A stretch of DNA of 54,651 nucleotides, taken from the NCBI RefSeq assembly GCF_016793225.1, contig NZ_JAEUMN010000080.1, forward strand, positions 1-54,651. Reading direction: 5' to 3'. Both the position numbers and the translations under genes were made by a program. The stretch comes from Phenylobacterium sp. Its GTDB lineage: Bacteria; Pseudomonadota; Alphaproteobacteria; Caulobacterales; Caulobacteraceae. The notes under the pieces are model-generated. The model did no database searches, was not told the DNA's origin, and saw only the letters and a list, made by a program, of their open reading frames with translations. Position 1 is the first letter of the stretch, and the number at the start of each line of letters is the position of its first letter. Below, in pieces: positions 13,782 through 22,300 of the stretch.

Positions 13782-15854
13782 TCAGCGGCCCGTGGGCGCG
13801 CCAGCGGGGGCCGGCAGCCAGCGGCGCATCCAGTCCTCGACCTGGCGGTACCACTCCACCGAGTTCTGGGGCTTGAGCACCCAGTGGTTCTCGTCGGGGT
13901 AGTAGACGAGCTTCGAGGGCACGCCCTTTCGCTGGGCGGCCGTGAAGGCGGCCAGCCCCTGGCCCAGCGGCACGCGGAAGTCCCGCCCGCCATGGATCAC
14001 AAGCATCGGGGTGCGCCACGCGCCGACGCGGTCCAGGGGGTTGAACCGGGCGTAGGCCTCGGGCTGCTCCCACGGAAGGCCGCTGGTCTGGTACTCGGAG
14101 AAGCCGGGGATGTCGGTGGTCAGCGCCATGCTGCGGGTGTCGAGGATGCCGGCGTGGTTCACCAGGCACTTCCAGGGCGCGTTCCAGACGCCGGCGATCC
14201 AGGCGACCATGTAGCCGCCGTAGCTCCCGCCCAGGGCGCAGGCGCGTTCGCCGTCGAGGTAGGCGTAGCGGGCCAGCGCGGCCGCCCAGCCCTTCTGCAG
14301 GTCCTCGAGCGGCCGGTCGCCCCAGTGGTTGACCACCGCATTGGCGAAGGCCTCGCCGTAGCCGGCGGACCCGTGGAAGTCGATCATCACCACCGCGAAG
14401 CCCATGCCGGCCCACACCTGCGGGTTCCAGCGGTAGCTCCAGGCGTCGCCGAAGCTGCCGTGCGGCCCGCCGTGGATCAGGAAGGCCACCGGATACTTCC
14501 GGCCGGGCTGGTGGCCGTGGGGCGGGACGACCCAGCCGTAGACCGTTCCGCCGTTCCAGCCGGCGAAGCTGAACTGCTCGGCCCGGCTGAGCTCGACGCC
14601 CCGCAGCGCCGCGCCGTTGTGGCCCGTGAGCGGCGTCTCGCCTGCAGAGCCGAGCTCGTACAGCTGCCCGGGGCGCGCGAGGTCGTCACGGACCACCACC
14701 AGCCGGTCGGCCGCCGCGGCGAAGGCGGTCACCGTGCCGTCGCGGGTCAGGGCCCGGGCCGTCCGCGCCGCCGGATCGATGGCGTAGAGCCGGGTGCGGC
14801 CCAGGTCGGGCATGGCGGCGTAGAGCGTGCGGCCGTCGCCGGACCAGCGGATCGCCTCGGCGGACCGGTCGAGCCCGGGGTTCGCCTCGCGGACGGCGCC
14901 GGTGGCCAGATCGCGCACCATCACCCGCGCATGGACGTCCCAGCGCCCGGCCTTGGCCTGGAGGAAGGCGAGCCGCTTCCCATCGGGCGAGAGGGTCGGC
15001 TTGGCGTAGGAGCCGGCGGGATCCAGCGGCAGGGCGCGGGGAGGGGCCGAACCGTCGAGCGGCGCCGAGAACAGCCGGTAGCGCTGGCTGTCGACGCCCC
15101 AGGCGCTGCCCGGCTCGAGCGCGGAGAAGATCACCTCGCGGCCCGTCACCGCATAGTCGGCGTCGTCGCCGAAGGGCCGGTCCGGAGCCTCGGCGTCGAA
15201 GTCCCTGAAGAGCCGGATCGGTTCCTGGGCGGCCACCCCGTCCCCGTCGAGGCGCAGGGCGAACAGCTGGGTCCGCTCTCCGGCGCGCCAGTCGTCCCAG
15301 ATGACCGCGGGGAGGCTGTCGAAGGCGGCCGCGGAAACCTGGCCCGTCCGGCGCGCCTCGATCCGGGCCTTCGTACAGGCAAGCGTGTCGCAATCGGGGA
15401 ACACGTTCAGCGCGGCGATGAGGGTGCGCCCGTCGGGGCTCAGACGATAGCTGGCGACGTTCACGGGCAGGTTGGTGATCTGGGTCGCGACCGCGCCGTC
15501 GGCATCGGTGCGCCAGACCTGCTGCACGCCGGTGCGGGCCGACAGGAAGTACAGGTGTCGACCGTCGGGCGACCAGCGGGGATGCGTGGCGATCTTGTCG
15601 GAGACGGCGAGCATGCGCGGCCCCAGGCCTGGGCTGCGCCGGTCGAGCATCCACACCGAGCCGGCGCCGCGGTTGTTGGCCCAGTCGGTGGAGCGCACCG
15701 AATAGGCGACATAGCGCCCGTCGGGCGACACCTGCGGGTCGCTGACGCGATCCAGCATGGCCAGGTCCCTGGCGGTCAGGGGCCGGGCCTCCGCCGCGAA
15801 GACGCAGGCCAGGGCGCAGGCGAGGCCCGCGGCGACAGAACGGAGACGCTGCAA
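13782..15854 (-). CDS. Secreted S9 family prolyl oligopeptidase-type peptidase
   Basis: A 690-residue serine peptidase of the dipeptidyl/acylaminoacyl-peptidase type. The signal peptide is at 1-23 (LACALACVFAAEARP), so it is periplasmic or exported. A beta-propeller of PD40-like blades fills about 30-400 (repeated DPQVSPDGRYVAY, HPRWSPDGRHLYF, KPTLSPDGKRLAF, AIRWSGDGRTLY). The alpha/beta-hydrolase domain has LGGSYGGYM (Ser544), GGRDFRVP (Asp625) and DENHWV (His657). The start is a TTG at 15854 with GGGGGA upstream; it gives a complete signal peptide. It probably trims peptides for nutrition. It is 31 bases upstream of the end of chpT on the same strand. Confidence 0.9.
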   Translation of the reverse strand: MQRLRSVAAGLACALACVFAAEARPLTARDLAMLDRVSDPQVSPDGRYVAYSVRSTDWANNRGAGSVWMLDRRSPGLGPRMLAVSDKIATHPRWSPDGRHLYFLSARTGVQQVWRTDADGAVATQITNLPVNVASYRLSPDGRTLIAALNVFPDCDTLACTKARIEARRTGQVSAAAFDSLPAVIWDDWRAGERTQLFALRLDGDGVAAQEPIRLFRDFDAEAPDRPFGDDADYAVTGREVIFSALEPGSAWGVDSQRYRLFSAPLDGSAPPRALPLDPAGSYAKPTLSPDGKRLAFLQAKAGRWDVHARVMVRDLATGAVREANPGLDRSAEAIRWSGDGRTLYAAMPDLGRTRLYAIDPAARTARALTRDGTVTAFAAAADRLVVVRDDLARPGQLYELGSAGETPLTGHNGAALRGVELSRAEQFSFAGWNGGTVYGWVVPPHGHQPGRKYPVAFLIHGGPHGSFGDAWSYRWNPQVWAGMGFAVVMIDFHGSAGYGEAFANAVVNHWGDRPLEDLQKGWAAALARYAYLDGERACALGGSYGGYMVAWIAGVWNAPWKCLVNHAGILDTRSMALTTDIPGFSEYQTSGLPWEQPEAYARFNPLDRVGAWRTPMLVIHGGRDFRVPLGQGLAAFTAAQRKGVPSKLVYYPDENHWVLKPQNSVEWYRQVEDWMRRWLPAPAGAPTGR

Positions 15855-15885
15855 GATGTGATCCCCCGGGGCCGACGGGCGGAGC

Positions 15886-16536
15886 CTAGGCCGGGAGGGT
15901 GGCGGCGAAAACCACCCGCTCCTCGCTCACGTCCGCGAAGACCCGGCCCCCCGCGTCGGCCACGAAGAGGTGGACGTAGTAGGCCTGGACCCAGTGGCCG
16001 TGCAGGCCTTCGCCCAGCGGCAGGCCCTGGAGGCCGGCGAGGACCTCGGGGCGCAGCCGGGCGCGGGCGCCGGTCGCCTCGATGGCGATCGCCACCGAGC
16101 TCGCTTCCTGGACCGCCTGCACCTTGGCCACGCCGCCTGTGGGAAGCGCGGCGCCCGCCATCTGGGCGAGGTTGAGCAGGGTGCGCGCCGCGGGCTTGTT
16201 CACCGCCGGCGTCTCCACGGCCCAGACCAGGTCGGCGCGCATGTGGTTGAACACGCCCGCGGCCAGCTTCTCGAGCTCGCGCGCGTCGAAGGTCTCGGCC
16301 GAGGCCGACGCGCCGAACGCCACGCGGCAGAAGGAGAGCAGGTCGGCCAGCTTCTTGGACGAGGAGACGATGAGGCCCATCGCCTCCTCGCGCATGTCCT
16401 GCGCCGACGGGTCTTCCAGCAGGTCGAGGCCCGAGGCGATGGCGCTCGCGGGACTGATGAAGTCGTGGCACATCCGCGCCGCCAGGTAGGCGGCGACTTC
16501 TGCGGTGCGGGCGGGGGCGGCGGTCGGCTCGGTCAT
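15886..16536 (-). CDS. chpT: Histidine phosphotransferase ChpT
   Basis: A 216-residue ChpT. The first helix carries the phosphorylated histidine: AARMCHDFISPASAIASGLDLLED (His24). The ATPase-like C-terminal half is degenerate, with no G-box for ATP, as expected for ChpT, which passes phosphate from the hybrid kinase CckA to CtrA and CpdR. It is essential for cell-cycle control in Caulobacter and widely kept in alphaproteobacteria. ATG 16536 gives the normal length. It is divergent from cysQ with 88 bases between them; neither cckA nor ctrA is in the window. Confidence 0.92.
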   Translation of the reverse strand: MTEPTAAPARTAEVAAYLAARMCHDFISPASAIASGLDLLEDPSAQDMREEAMGLIVSSSKKLADLLSFCRVAFGASASAETFDARELEKLAAGVFNHMRADLVWAVETPAVNKPAARTLLNLAQMAGAALPTGGVAKVQAVQEASSVAIAIEATGARARLRPEVLAGLQGLPLGEGLHGHWVQAYYVHLFVADAGGRVFADVSEERVVFAATLPA

Positions 16537-16624
16537 GGAGACGAGTGTTGCCGCGATTTGCGCCTTGGGGAAACGCGCTCGCGCCTCTAAGACGTCGCGC
16601 CGACAGGCCAGACCCGAGGGCGAA

Positions 16625-17392
16625 TTGAGCGACCAGAACGACTGCGGCGAATCCCTGGCCGAAATCTGCGAAGCCGCCGCGGCCCTGATCCTGCCGCTGT
16701 GGAAGTCGGGCGTCGAGGTTCTGACCAAGGCCGACGAGAGCCCTGTCACCGAGGCCGACCAGCGCGGCGAGAAGCTCATCCTGGAGCACCTGGCCCGGCG
16801 GTTCCCCGGCGTGCCGGTGATCTCGGAGGAGGACGCCAGCGAGTTCGGGACGCCGGACGCCATCGGGCCGCGCTTCTTCCTCGTCGACCCGCTCGACGGA
16901 ACGAAGGCGTTCGTCCGCGGCGATCCGAACTTCACCGTGAACGTGGCGCTGGTGGTGGACGGCCGTGCGGTGGCGGGCGCGGTGACGGCTCCGCCCACGG
17001 GCGAGACCTGGTTCACGCAAGGCGGCGCGGCCATGAAGCGCGTCAACGGCGGCCCCGCCGTCCCGGTGCGCGTGCGTCCATGGCCCCAGGGCAAGGCGGT
17101 GGCCCTGGTCAGCCACACCATGAAGGAAGAGACCGCGGTGAAGCTGGCGAACGAGTACGGGTTCGACCTGCGCGAGCCGATGGATTCCTCGATCAAGTTC
17201 TGCCGCATCGCCGAGGGTTCGGCCGACGTGTACCCCCGTCATGGACCGACGATGGAGTGGGACATCGCGGCGGGGCATGCGGTGCTGGAGGCGGCCGGCG
17301 GCACGGTGCTCACGCCCGAGGGCCAGCCCGTGCGCTACGGCAAGGCCGGCGACGGCTTCCGCAACGGCTGGTTCGTGGCCCGCGGCGGCTGA
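16625..17392 (+). CDS. cysQ: 3'(2'),5'-bisphosphate nucleotidase CysQ
   Basis: A 255-residue inositol-monophosphatase fold enzyme that hydrolyses PAP to AMP in sulfur assimilation. The metal-binding motifs are complete: VISEEDAS, LVDPLDGTKAF and EWDIAAGHAVLEAAGG. The PNFTVNVALV and AEGSADVYPRHGPTMEWD stretches favour CysQ over inositol monophosphatase. I used the TTG at 16625 (preceded by GAGGG) because longer in-frame versions would run into the divergent chpT gene. The gene stands alone and is convergent with the small membrane protein gene 13 bases downstream. Confidence 0.9.
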   Translation: MSDQNDCGESLAEICEAAAALILPLWKSGVEVLTKADESPVTEADQRGEKLILEHLARRFPGVPVISEEDASEFGTPDAIGPRFFLVDPLDGTKAFVRGDPNFTVNVALVVDGRAVAGAVTAPPTGETWFTQGGAAMKRVNGGPAVPVRVRPWPQGKAVALVSHTMKEETAVKLANEYGFDLREPMDSSIKFCRIAEGSADVYPRHGPTMEWDIAAGHAVLEAAGGTVLTPEGQPVRYGKAGDGFRNGWFVARGG

Positions 17393-17405
17393 CGCCGGCG
17401 GTTAT

Positions 17406-17585
17406 TCAGATGTGCTTGCCCGGGTTGGCGTCGAACGCCGGCGCCGTGGCCGCGGGCGCCTGCTGAACCGGCGCGACGACGGGCTCCTGCGACGGGCGGA
17501 CCTGCGCCGCCAGGACCAGATAGCTCATGAAGCCGACCACGAACGCCACGCAGGCCAGCATGACGTAGGGCTTCAGGGCATCCAT
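17406..17585 (-). CDS. 59-residue small membrane protein
   Basis: Unrecognised. It has a short polar start (MDALKPY), one transmembrane helix at about 8-27 (VMLACVAFVVGFMSYLVLAA), then a Pro/Ala/Gln-rich periplasmic tail ending FDANPGKHI. ATG 17585 follows GAGAGA. A near-consensus EcfG promoter (AGAAC-N16-CGTT, 17622-17646) lies about 35 bases upstream, and the protein resembles in plan the tiny membrane proteins of the GSR island, so it may belong to the same regulon. It is convergent with cysQ. Confidence 0.6.
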   Translation of the reverse strand: MDALKPYVMLACVAFVVGFMSYLVLAAQVRPSQEPVVAPVQQAPAATAPAFDANPGKHI

Positions 17586-17621
17586 GGCGGTCTCTCTCGG
17601 CGCGGGGCTCACACCAGACCC

Positions 17622-17646
17622 AACGGGCAGATCGCGAAGCGGTTCT
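17622..17646 (-). promoter_or_regulatory. Possible EcfG-type promoter
   Basis: Minus strand AGAAC (17646-17642), 16 nt, CGTT (17625-17622). One mismatch in the -35 box. The distance to ATG 17585 is typical for the other sites. Confidence 0.4.
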
Positions 17647-17856
17647 GGCGCCGCTCGACGCGGCGCGTGCTGCGGGCGCCGAGGCCCGCCATCTCCACAT
17701 GCGCTCCGGGGAACCACGGCCTCCAGAGCTGTTCCGCGCATCGCGCCCGACGTCACCCGCCCGTTCCTCGCCTGAGGCGGCTCCAGCGGCCGCCGTCTTC
17801 GAAGACAGGTACGGATCGCGGCGGCCGGAGGCTTCAACCGGCGGGCGCGGCGAATC

Positions 17857-17871
17857 TGCAAATCATTCGCA
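17857..17871 (+). promoter_or_regulatory. Fur-like operator
   Basis: TGCAAAT-C-ATTCGCA is a 7-1-7 inverted repeat with a single mismatch between arms, the shape of alphaproteobacterial Fur sites. It lies 60 bases before the TonB receptor start. The other sequence in 17586-17931 (346 bases) shows only the possible stress promoter; I see no other gene or riboswitch. Confidence 0.55.
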
Positions 17872-17931
17872 TTGCCAAACTCCGCCCGAGTTTTTAAGAA
17901 CGCCTCGCAGTTGCAGTCCTTGAGGTCCTTC

Positions 17932-20067
17932 GTGAACGTCCATCGAACCGCCGCCGCCCTGGCGCCGCTGCTGCTGGCCCTGGCGGCCTCCGCGGCCCGC
18001 GCCGAGGAAGCGGCCGAGGCCGCCGAGGTCTCGGGCGTGACCGTCATCGCCCCGCGCGACGACGCCTATCGCGTCGAGCGGACCGCGACCGCGACGAAGA
18101 CCGACACGGCGCTCCGCGACGTGCCGCAGGCCGTCACCGTGATCACCGACGAACTGATCCGCGACCAGGCCATGCGCGGCATCGCCGACGTCATCCGCTA
18201 CGTCCCCGGCGTGACCATGGGCCAGGGCGAGGGCCATCGCGACGCGCCCACCCTGCGCGGCAACGCCTCGACGGCCGACTTCTTCATCGATGGCGTCCGC
18301 GACGACGTGCAGTACTTCCGCGACCTCTACAACGTCGAGCGCGTGGAGGTGCTGAAGGGGCCCAACGCCATGATCTTCGGCCGCGGCGGCGGCGGCGGCG
18401 TGATCAACCGCGTCACCAAGAAGGCGGACTGGTCGTCCGAGCGCGCGGTCACCGCAGAGCTTGGCTCGTGGGATCATCGCCGGCTGACGGCGGACCTGGC
18501 CGCGCCGTTCAGCGACGCGGCGTCGGCGCGGGTGATCGGGCTCTACGAGCGCTCGGAGAGCTTCCGCGACTTCGTGAACGTCGAGCGCTGGGGCGTGAAC
18601 CCTTCGATCGCCTGGCGGAACGGCGCCGGCCTGACGGTGTCGCTGGCCTACGAGCACTTCGAGGACGACCGGACCACCGACCGGGGGATTCCCTCGTTCT
18701 CGGGTCGGCCCTCGCCCGCGGGCCGGGGCGACTTCTTCGGCGATCCCGAGCGCAGCTACGCCGTCACCAACGTCGACCTGGTGAACCTGGGCGTCCAGTA
18801 CGAGGTGTCGGAGACCCTCACCCTGCGCAACCGCACGCTCTACGGCGACTACGACAAGTTCTACGGCAACGTCTTCCCGGGCGGGGCGGCCGTCCCGGGC
18901 GTCACCGGGGCCCCGGCGACCTACCCGCTGCAGGCCTATCAGAACGACAGCCCGCGCGAGAACCTCTTCACCCAGACCGACCTCGTCTGGAAGACGGAGC
19001 TGGGCGGGATGCGCCACACCGTGCTGGCCGGGGTCGAGCTCGGACGGCAGACCACCCGGAACCTGCGGCTCACGGGACATTTCAACACCGCCGCCGGCCC
19101 CACGACGCTCGCCGGCAACCCGTTCATCGACCCGACCCGGCGGGGTCTGCCCATCTTCTTCACCAACACCGGGAGCGACGCGAACAACCGGGTCAAGGCG
19201 CGGGTCGCGGCCGGCTACGTGCAGGATCAGATCGAGATCACCCCGCAGATCCAGCTGTTGGCCGGGCTGCGCTACGACAGCTTCGAGGTGGAGTTCTCCG
19301 ACCGCCGCGCCGCGGTAACGGGCCGGCGTGAATTCGAGCGGCGCGACGACCTCTGGTCGCCCCGCCTGGGCCTGGTGTTCAAGCCCGCGGAGCCGGTCTC
19401 GCTCTACGCCAGCTACAGCGTCTCGTACCTGCCGAGCTCGGGGGACCAGTTCTCCTCCCTGACCGCCACCAGCGAGACCCTCGAGCCCGAAGAGTTCGAG
19501 AACCTCGAGGTCGGCCTGAAATGGTCGATCAACCCGGATGTCCTGTTCACCGCGGCCCTCTACCGGCTCGATCGCGAGAACACGACCGCGCCCGACCCGG
19601 CGCGTCCCGGCCAGGTGCTGCTGACCGGCGCCCAGCGCACCGAAGGCTTCGAGGCGGGCCTCTCGGGTCGCCTGACGCCGCGCTGGGAAGTCGCCGGCGG
19701 CTACGCCTGGCAGGACGCCGAGATCACGCGCACGACCGCCGCCGCGCCCGCGGGACGCAAGGTTCCGCTCGTCCCGGATCACACGTTCTCGCTGTGGAAC
19801 CGGTACGACGTGACCGACCGCCTCGGCGTCGGCCTGGGCGTGGTCCACCAGTCGCGGATGTTCACGTCGATCTCCAACACCGTGACCCTGCCGGGATTCA
19901 CGCGTGTGGACGCCGCCCTGTTCTTCGACGTCACCGACGAGTTGCGCGCGCAGGTGAACGTCGAGAACCTGCTCGACAAGCGCTACTTCCCCACCAGCCA
20001 CGGCGACAACAACATCCTGCCGGGCGCGCCGCGGAACGTGCGGGTCTCGCTGACCGCGCGGTTCTGA
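17932..20067 (+). CDS. TonB-dependent siderophore receptor
   Basis: A 711-residue outer-membrane receptor. The signal peptide (about 1-24) ends in SAARA and is followed by a TonB-box-like VSGVTVIA. A plug domain spans about 50-165 (LRDVPQAVTVITDELIRDQ, YVPGVTMGQGEGHRDAPTLRG, VERVEVLKGPNAMIFGRGGGGG). A 22-stranded barrel ends in the final aromatic SLTARF. The sequence is of the Fiu/FhuE-like siderophore receptor type (TIGR01783-like); the exact siderophore is unknown. I chose the GTG at 17932, which has GAGGT five bases upstream and yields a clean signal peptide. A Fur-like operator is centred 68 bases upstream, so iron repression is likely. No siderophore biosynthesis genes are nearby. Confidence 0.92.
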   Translation: MNVHRTAAALAPLLLALAASAARAEEAAEAAEVSGVTVIAPRDDAYRVERTATATKTDTALRDVPQAVTVITDELIRDQAMRGIADVIRYVPGVTMGQGEGHRDAPTLRGNASTADFFIDGVRDDVQYFRDLYNVERVEVLKGPNAMIFGRGGGGGVINRVTKKADWSSERAVTAELGSWDHRRLTADLAAPFSDAASARVIGLYERSESFRDFVNVERWGVNPSIAWRNGAGLTVSLAYEHFEDDRTTDRGIPSFSGRPSPAGRGDFFGDPERSYAVTNVDLVNLGVQYEVSETLTLRNRTLYGDYDKFYGNVFPGGAAVPGVTGAPATYPLQAYQNDSPRENLFTQTDLVWKTELGGMRHTVLAGVELGRQTTRNLRLTGHFNTAAGPTTLAGNPFIDPTRRGLPIFFTNTGSDANNRVKARVAAGYVQDQIEITPQIQLLAGLRYDSFEVEFSDRRAAVTGRREFERRDDLWSPRLGLVFKPAEPVSLYASYSVSYLPSSGDQFSSLTATSETLEPEEFENLEVGLKWSINPDVLFTAALYRLDRENTTAPDPARPGQVLLTGAQRTEGFEAGLSGRLTPRWEVAGGYAWQDAEITRTTAAAPAGRKVPLVPDHTFSLWNRYDVTDRLGVGLGVVHQSRMFTSISNTVTLPGFTRVDAALFFDVTDELRAQVNVENLLDKRYFPTSHGDNNILPGAPRNVRVSLTARF

Positions 20068-20132
20068 GCTTTCCCGCCGGCGCGATCGGCGCGACTGTAG
20101 GCCCGCGACGACAAGAACGCGGGAGGACGGCG

Positions 20133-20954
20133 ATGGCGGACGGGAGCCACGTGCACGAGGCGATCACCTACGAACGGCGCGGCCAGGTGGCCGTGCTCAC
20201 CCTGAACAGCCCCGACCGGCTGAACGCCCTGTCCGCGCGCATGCGCGACGAGACCGCCGCCGTGCTCGCCGAGGCGCGCGCCGACGACGGGGTGCGCTGC
20301 CTGGTCCTGACCGGCGCGGGCCGCGGCTTCTGCGCCGGCGTCGACCTGACCGGCGCGGCGCTGATGCAGGAGGGCGCGGGCGAGACGCCGCCGCAGAACG
20401 AACGCATCGACGAGATGGGCTGGGTAGGCCGGTGGGCCACCATGTGGGCGACCTTCGACAAGCCGGTGATCGGCGCCATCAACGGCGTCGCGGCCGGCGC
20501 GGGGCTCTCGACGGCGCTCGCCTGCGATGTCCGGATCGGCTCCGAGCACGCGCGGTTCAAGAGCGTGTTCATCGAGCGCAACCTGTCCCCCGACAGCGGC
20601 CTGTCCTACTTCCTGCCCCGGGTGGTCGGCTACGCCGCGGCGGCCGACATGATCTTCACCAGCCGGGCCGTGGGCGCCGACGAGGCGCTTCGCCTGGGGC
20701 TGCTCAACCGGGTCGTCCCGGCGGCGGAACTGCTCGACGCCGCCGTCGCCTATGCCGGCGAGATGGCCCAGTGGCCGCCGCTGGCCCTGCGGGTGTCCAA
20801 GCGGGTGCTGCAGCAGAACCAGGACGCCGAGCTTTCCGACGCGCTGAAGTACGAGAGCTACGGCCTCAGCCTCGCGCGCCGCGCGCCCAACGACGCCCGG
20901 GAATCGCGCCAGGCGTTCCTGGAGAAGCGCAAAGGCGTCTACACGGGGACCTGA
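20133..20954 (+). CDS. Enoyl-CoA hydratase/isomerase family protein
   Basis: A 273-residue crotonase. Seen: RRGQVAVLTLNSPDRLNAL, the oxyanion-hole segments GRGFCAGVDLTG and INGVAAGAGLSTALACDVRIG, and ERNLSPDSGLSYFLPRVVG. In that last segment the second catalytic Glu position of true hydratases reads Asp (PDSGLSYFLPR), similar to PaaG-type isomerases. ATG 20133 follows GGGAGGAC. It is followed after 36 bases by glutaryl-CoA dehydrogenase, and the two are probably one operon acting in lysine/tryptophan or aromatic-acid catabolism. Whether it hydrates crotonyl-CoA made by its neighbour or isomerises another enoyl-CoA is open. Confidence 0.88.
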   Translation: MADGSHVHEAITYERRGQVAVLTLNSPDRLNALSARMRDETAAVLAEARADDGVRCLVLTGAGRGFCAGVDLTGAALMQEGAGETPPQNERIDEMGWVGRWATMWATFDKPVIGAINGVAAGAGLSTALACDVRIGSEHARFKSVFIERNLSPDSGLSYFLPRVVGYAAAADMIFTSRAVGADEALRLGLLNRVVPAAELLDAAVAYAGEMAQWPPLALRVSKRVLQQNQDAELSDALKYESYGLSLARRAPNDARESRQAFLEKRKGVYTGT

Positions 20955-20990
20955 AAACCCGGTATCGCCGCTCCGACAAGGAGACCGCAC

Positions 20991-22181
20991 ATGCCTCTCG
21001 ACGCCGGCGCCCCCCAGAAGACCTACCGCTGGGACGACCCCCTCGATCTTTCGTCGCGCCTTTCCGAGGACGAGCGGATGGTCTGGGAGGCCGCGCGCCA
21101 GTACGCCCGCGAGAAGCTGCTGCCCCGCGTGGTCTCGGCCTTCGCCGAAGAGCGGTTCGACCGCGAGATCATGACCGAGATGGGCGAGCTGGGCTTCCTG
21201 GGGCCGACGCTGCCCGAGGAGTACGGCTGCGCCGGCGTGAACCACGTGGCCTATGGCCTGATCGCCCGCGAGATCGAGGCGATCGACTCCGGCTACCGCT
21301 CGGCGATGAGCGTGCAGTCCTCGCTGGTGATGTACCCGATCTACGCCTTCGGCTCCGAGGAGCAGCGGCGGAAGTTCCTGCCCGGCATGGCCGCGGGCAA
21401 GATCGTCGGCTGCTTCGGCCTCACCGAACCTGACGGCGGCTCGGACCCCGCCTCGATGCGCACCAACGCGAAGAAGGTCGACGGCGGCTACGTGCTCAAC
21501 GGCGCGAAGATGTGGATCACCAATTCGCCGATCAGCGACGTCTGCCTGGTGTGGGCCAAGCTGGATGGCAAGATTCGCGGGTTCCTCGTGGAGCGCGGAT
21601 CGAAGGGCCTGGAGACCCCGAAGATCGAGGGGAAGCTGTCCCTGCGCTCGTCGGTGACCGGCGAGATCTCGCTGACCGACGTGTTCGTGCCCGAGGACAT
21701 GATGCTGCCGGGCGTGGAAGGCCTGCGCGGGCCGTTCTCGTGCCTGAACAAGGCCCGCTACGGCATCGCCTGGGGCGCCATGGGCGCGGCCGAGTTCTGC
21801 CTGCACGCCGCGCGCGACTACACGTCCAGCCGCACCCTGTTCGGCCGCACCCTGGCCTCCCGCCAGCTGGTTCAGAAGAAGCTGGCCGACATGTCGACCG
21901 AGATCGCGCTGGGCTTCGAAGGCGCCCTGGCGCTCGGCCGGCTGATCGACGAGGGCGCCTGGGTCCCCGAGGCCATCTCGATGCTGAAGCGCAACAACTG
22001 CGGCAAGGCGCTGGCGATCGCGCGCGAGGCCCGCGACATGCACGGCGGCAACGGCATCTCGGGCGAGTACCACGTGATGCGCCACGCCATGAACCTCGAG
22101 ACGGTGAACACCTACGAGGGCGCCCACGACGTCCATGCCCTGATCCTGGGGCGGGCGATCACCGGCGAGAGCGCCTTCTGA
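20991..22181 (+). CDS. gcdH: Glutaryl-CoA dehydrogenase
   Basis: A 396-residue acyl-CoA dehydrogenase. The specific glutaryl-CoA type is indicated by the N-terminal [41 protein letters not shown] (FAD and substrate loop), [34 protein letters not shown], and catalytic-base Glu in [20 protein letters not shown]. It oxidatively decarboxylates glutaryl-CoA to crotonyl-CoA in lysine and tryptophan degradation, using electron-transferring flavoprotein. The start at 20991 is set by AAGGAGA. The enoyl-CoA hydratase upstream could process the crotonyl-CoA product. Confidence 0.95.
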   Translation: MPLDAGAPQKTYRWDDPLDLSSRLSEDERMVWEAARQYAREKLLPRVVSAFAEERFDREIMTEMGELGFLGPTLPEEYGCAGVNHVAYGLIAREIEAIDSGYRSAMSVQSSLVMYPIYAFGSEEQRRKFLPGMAAGKIVGCFGLTEPDGGSDPASMRTNAKKVDGGYVLNGAKMWITNSPISDVCLVWAKLDGKIRGFLVERGSKGLETPKIEGKLSLRSSVTGEISLTDVFVPEDMMLPGVEGLRGPFSCLNKARYGIAWGAMGAAEFCLHAARDYTSSRTLFGRTLASRQLVQKKLADMSTEIALGFEGALALGRLIDEGAWVPEAISMLKRNNCGKALAIAREARDMHGGNGISGEYHVMRHAMNLETVNTYEGAHDVHALILGRAITGESAF

Positions 22182-22300
22182 GGATCCGTGGCGAAGCGCC
22201 GTTCACCGAGCGGAGTGCGTCTCCACAACCTTAAATTTACACATGGGGGATAACGCTCCGCGCCGCAGGCCGTGAACCGACGGCCGCAGGGGGAAGCGGA

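Noticed and set aside
13884-16175. Very long open frame on the plus strand across the S9 peptidase and chpT
   Set aside because: It is antisense to two well-recognised genes, has low-complexity Gly/Arg/Ala composition and no family resemblance; a G+C artefact. The same applies to the antisense frames near 17863-20001, 19983-22136, 22112-24517, 24529-27078 and 40543-42100.
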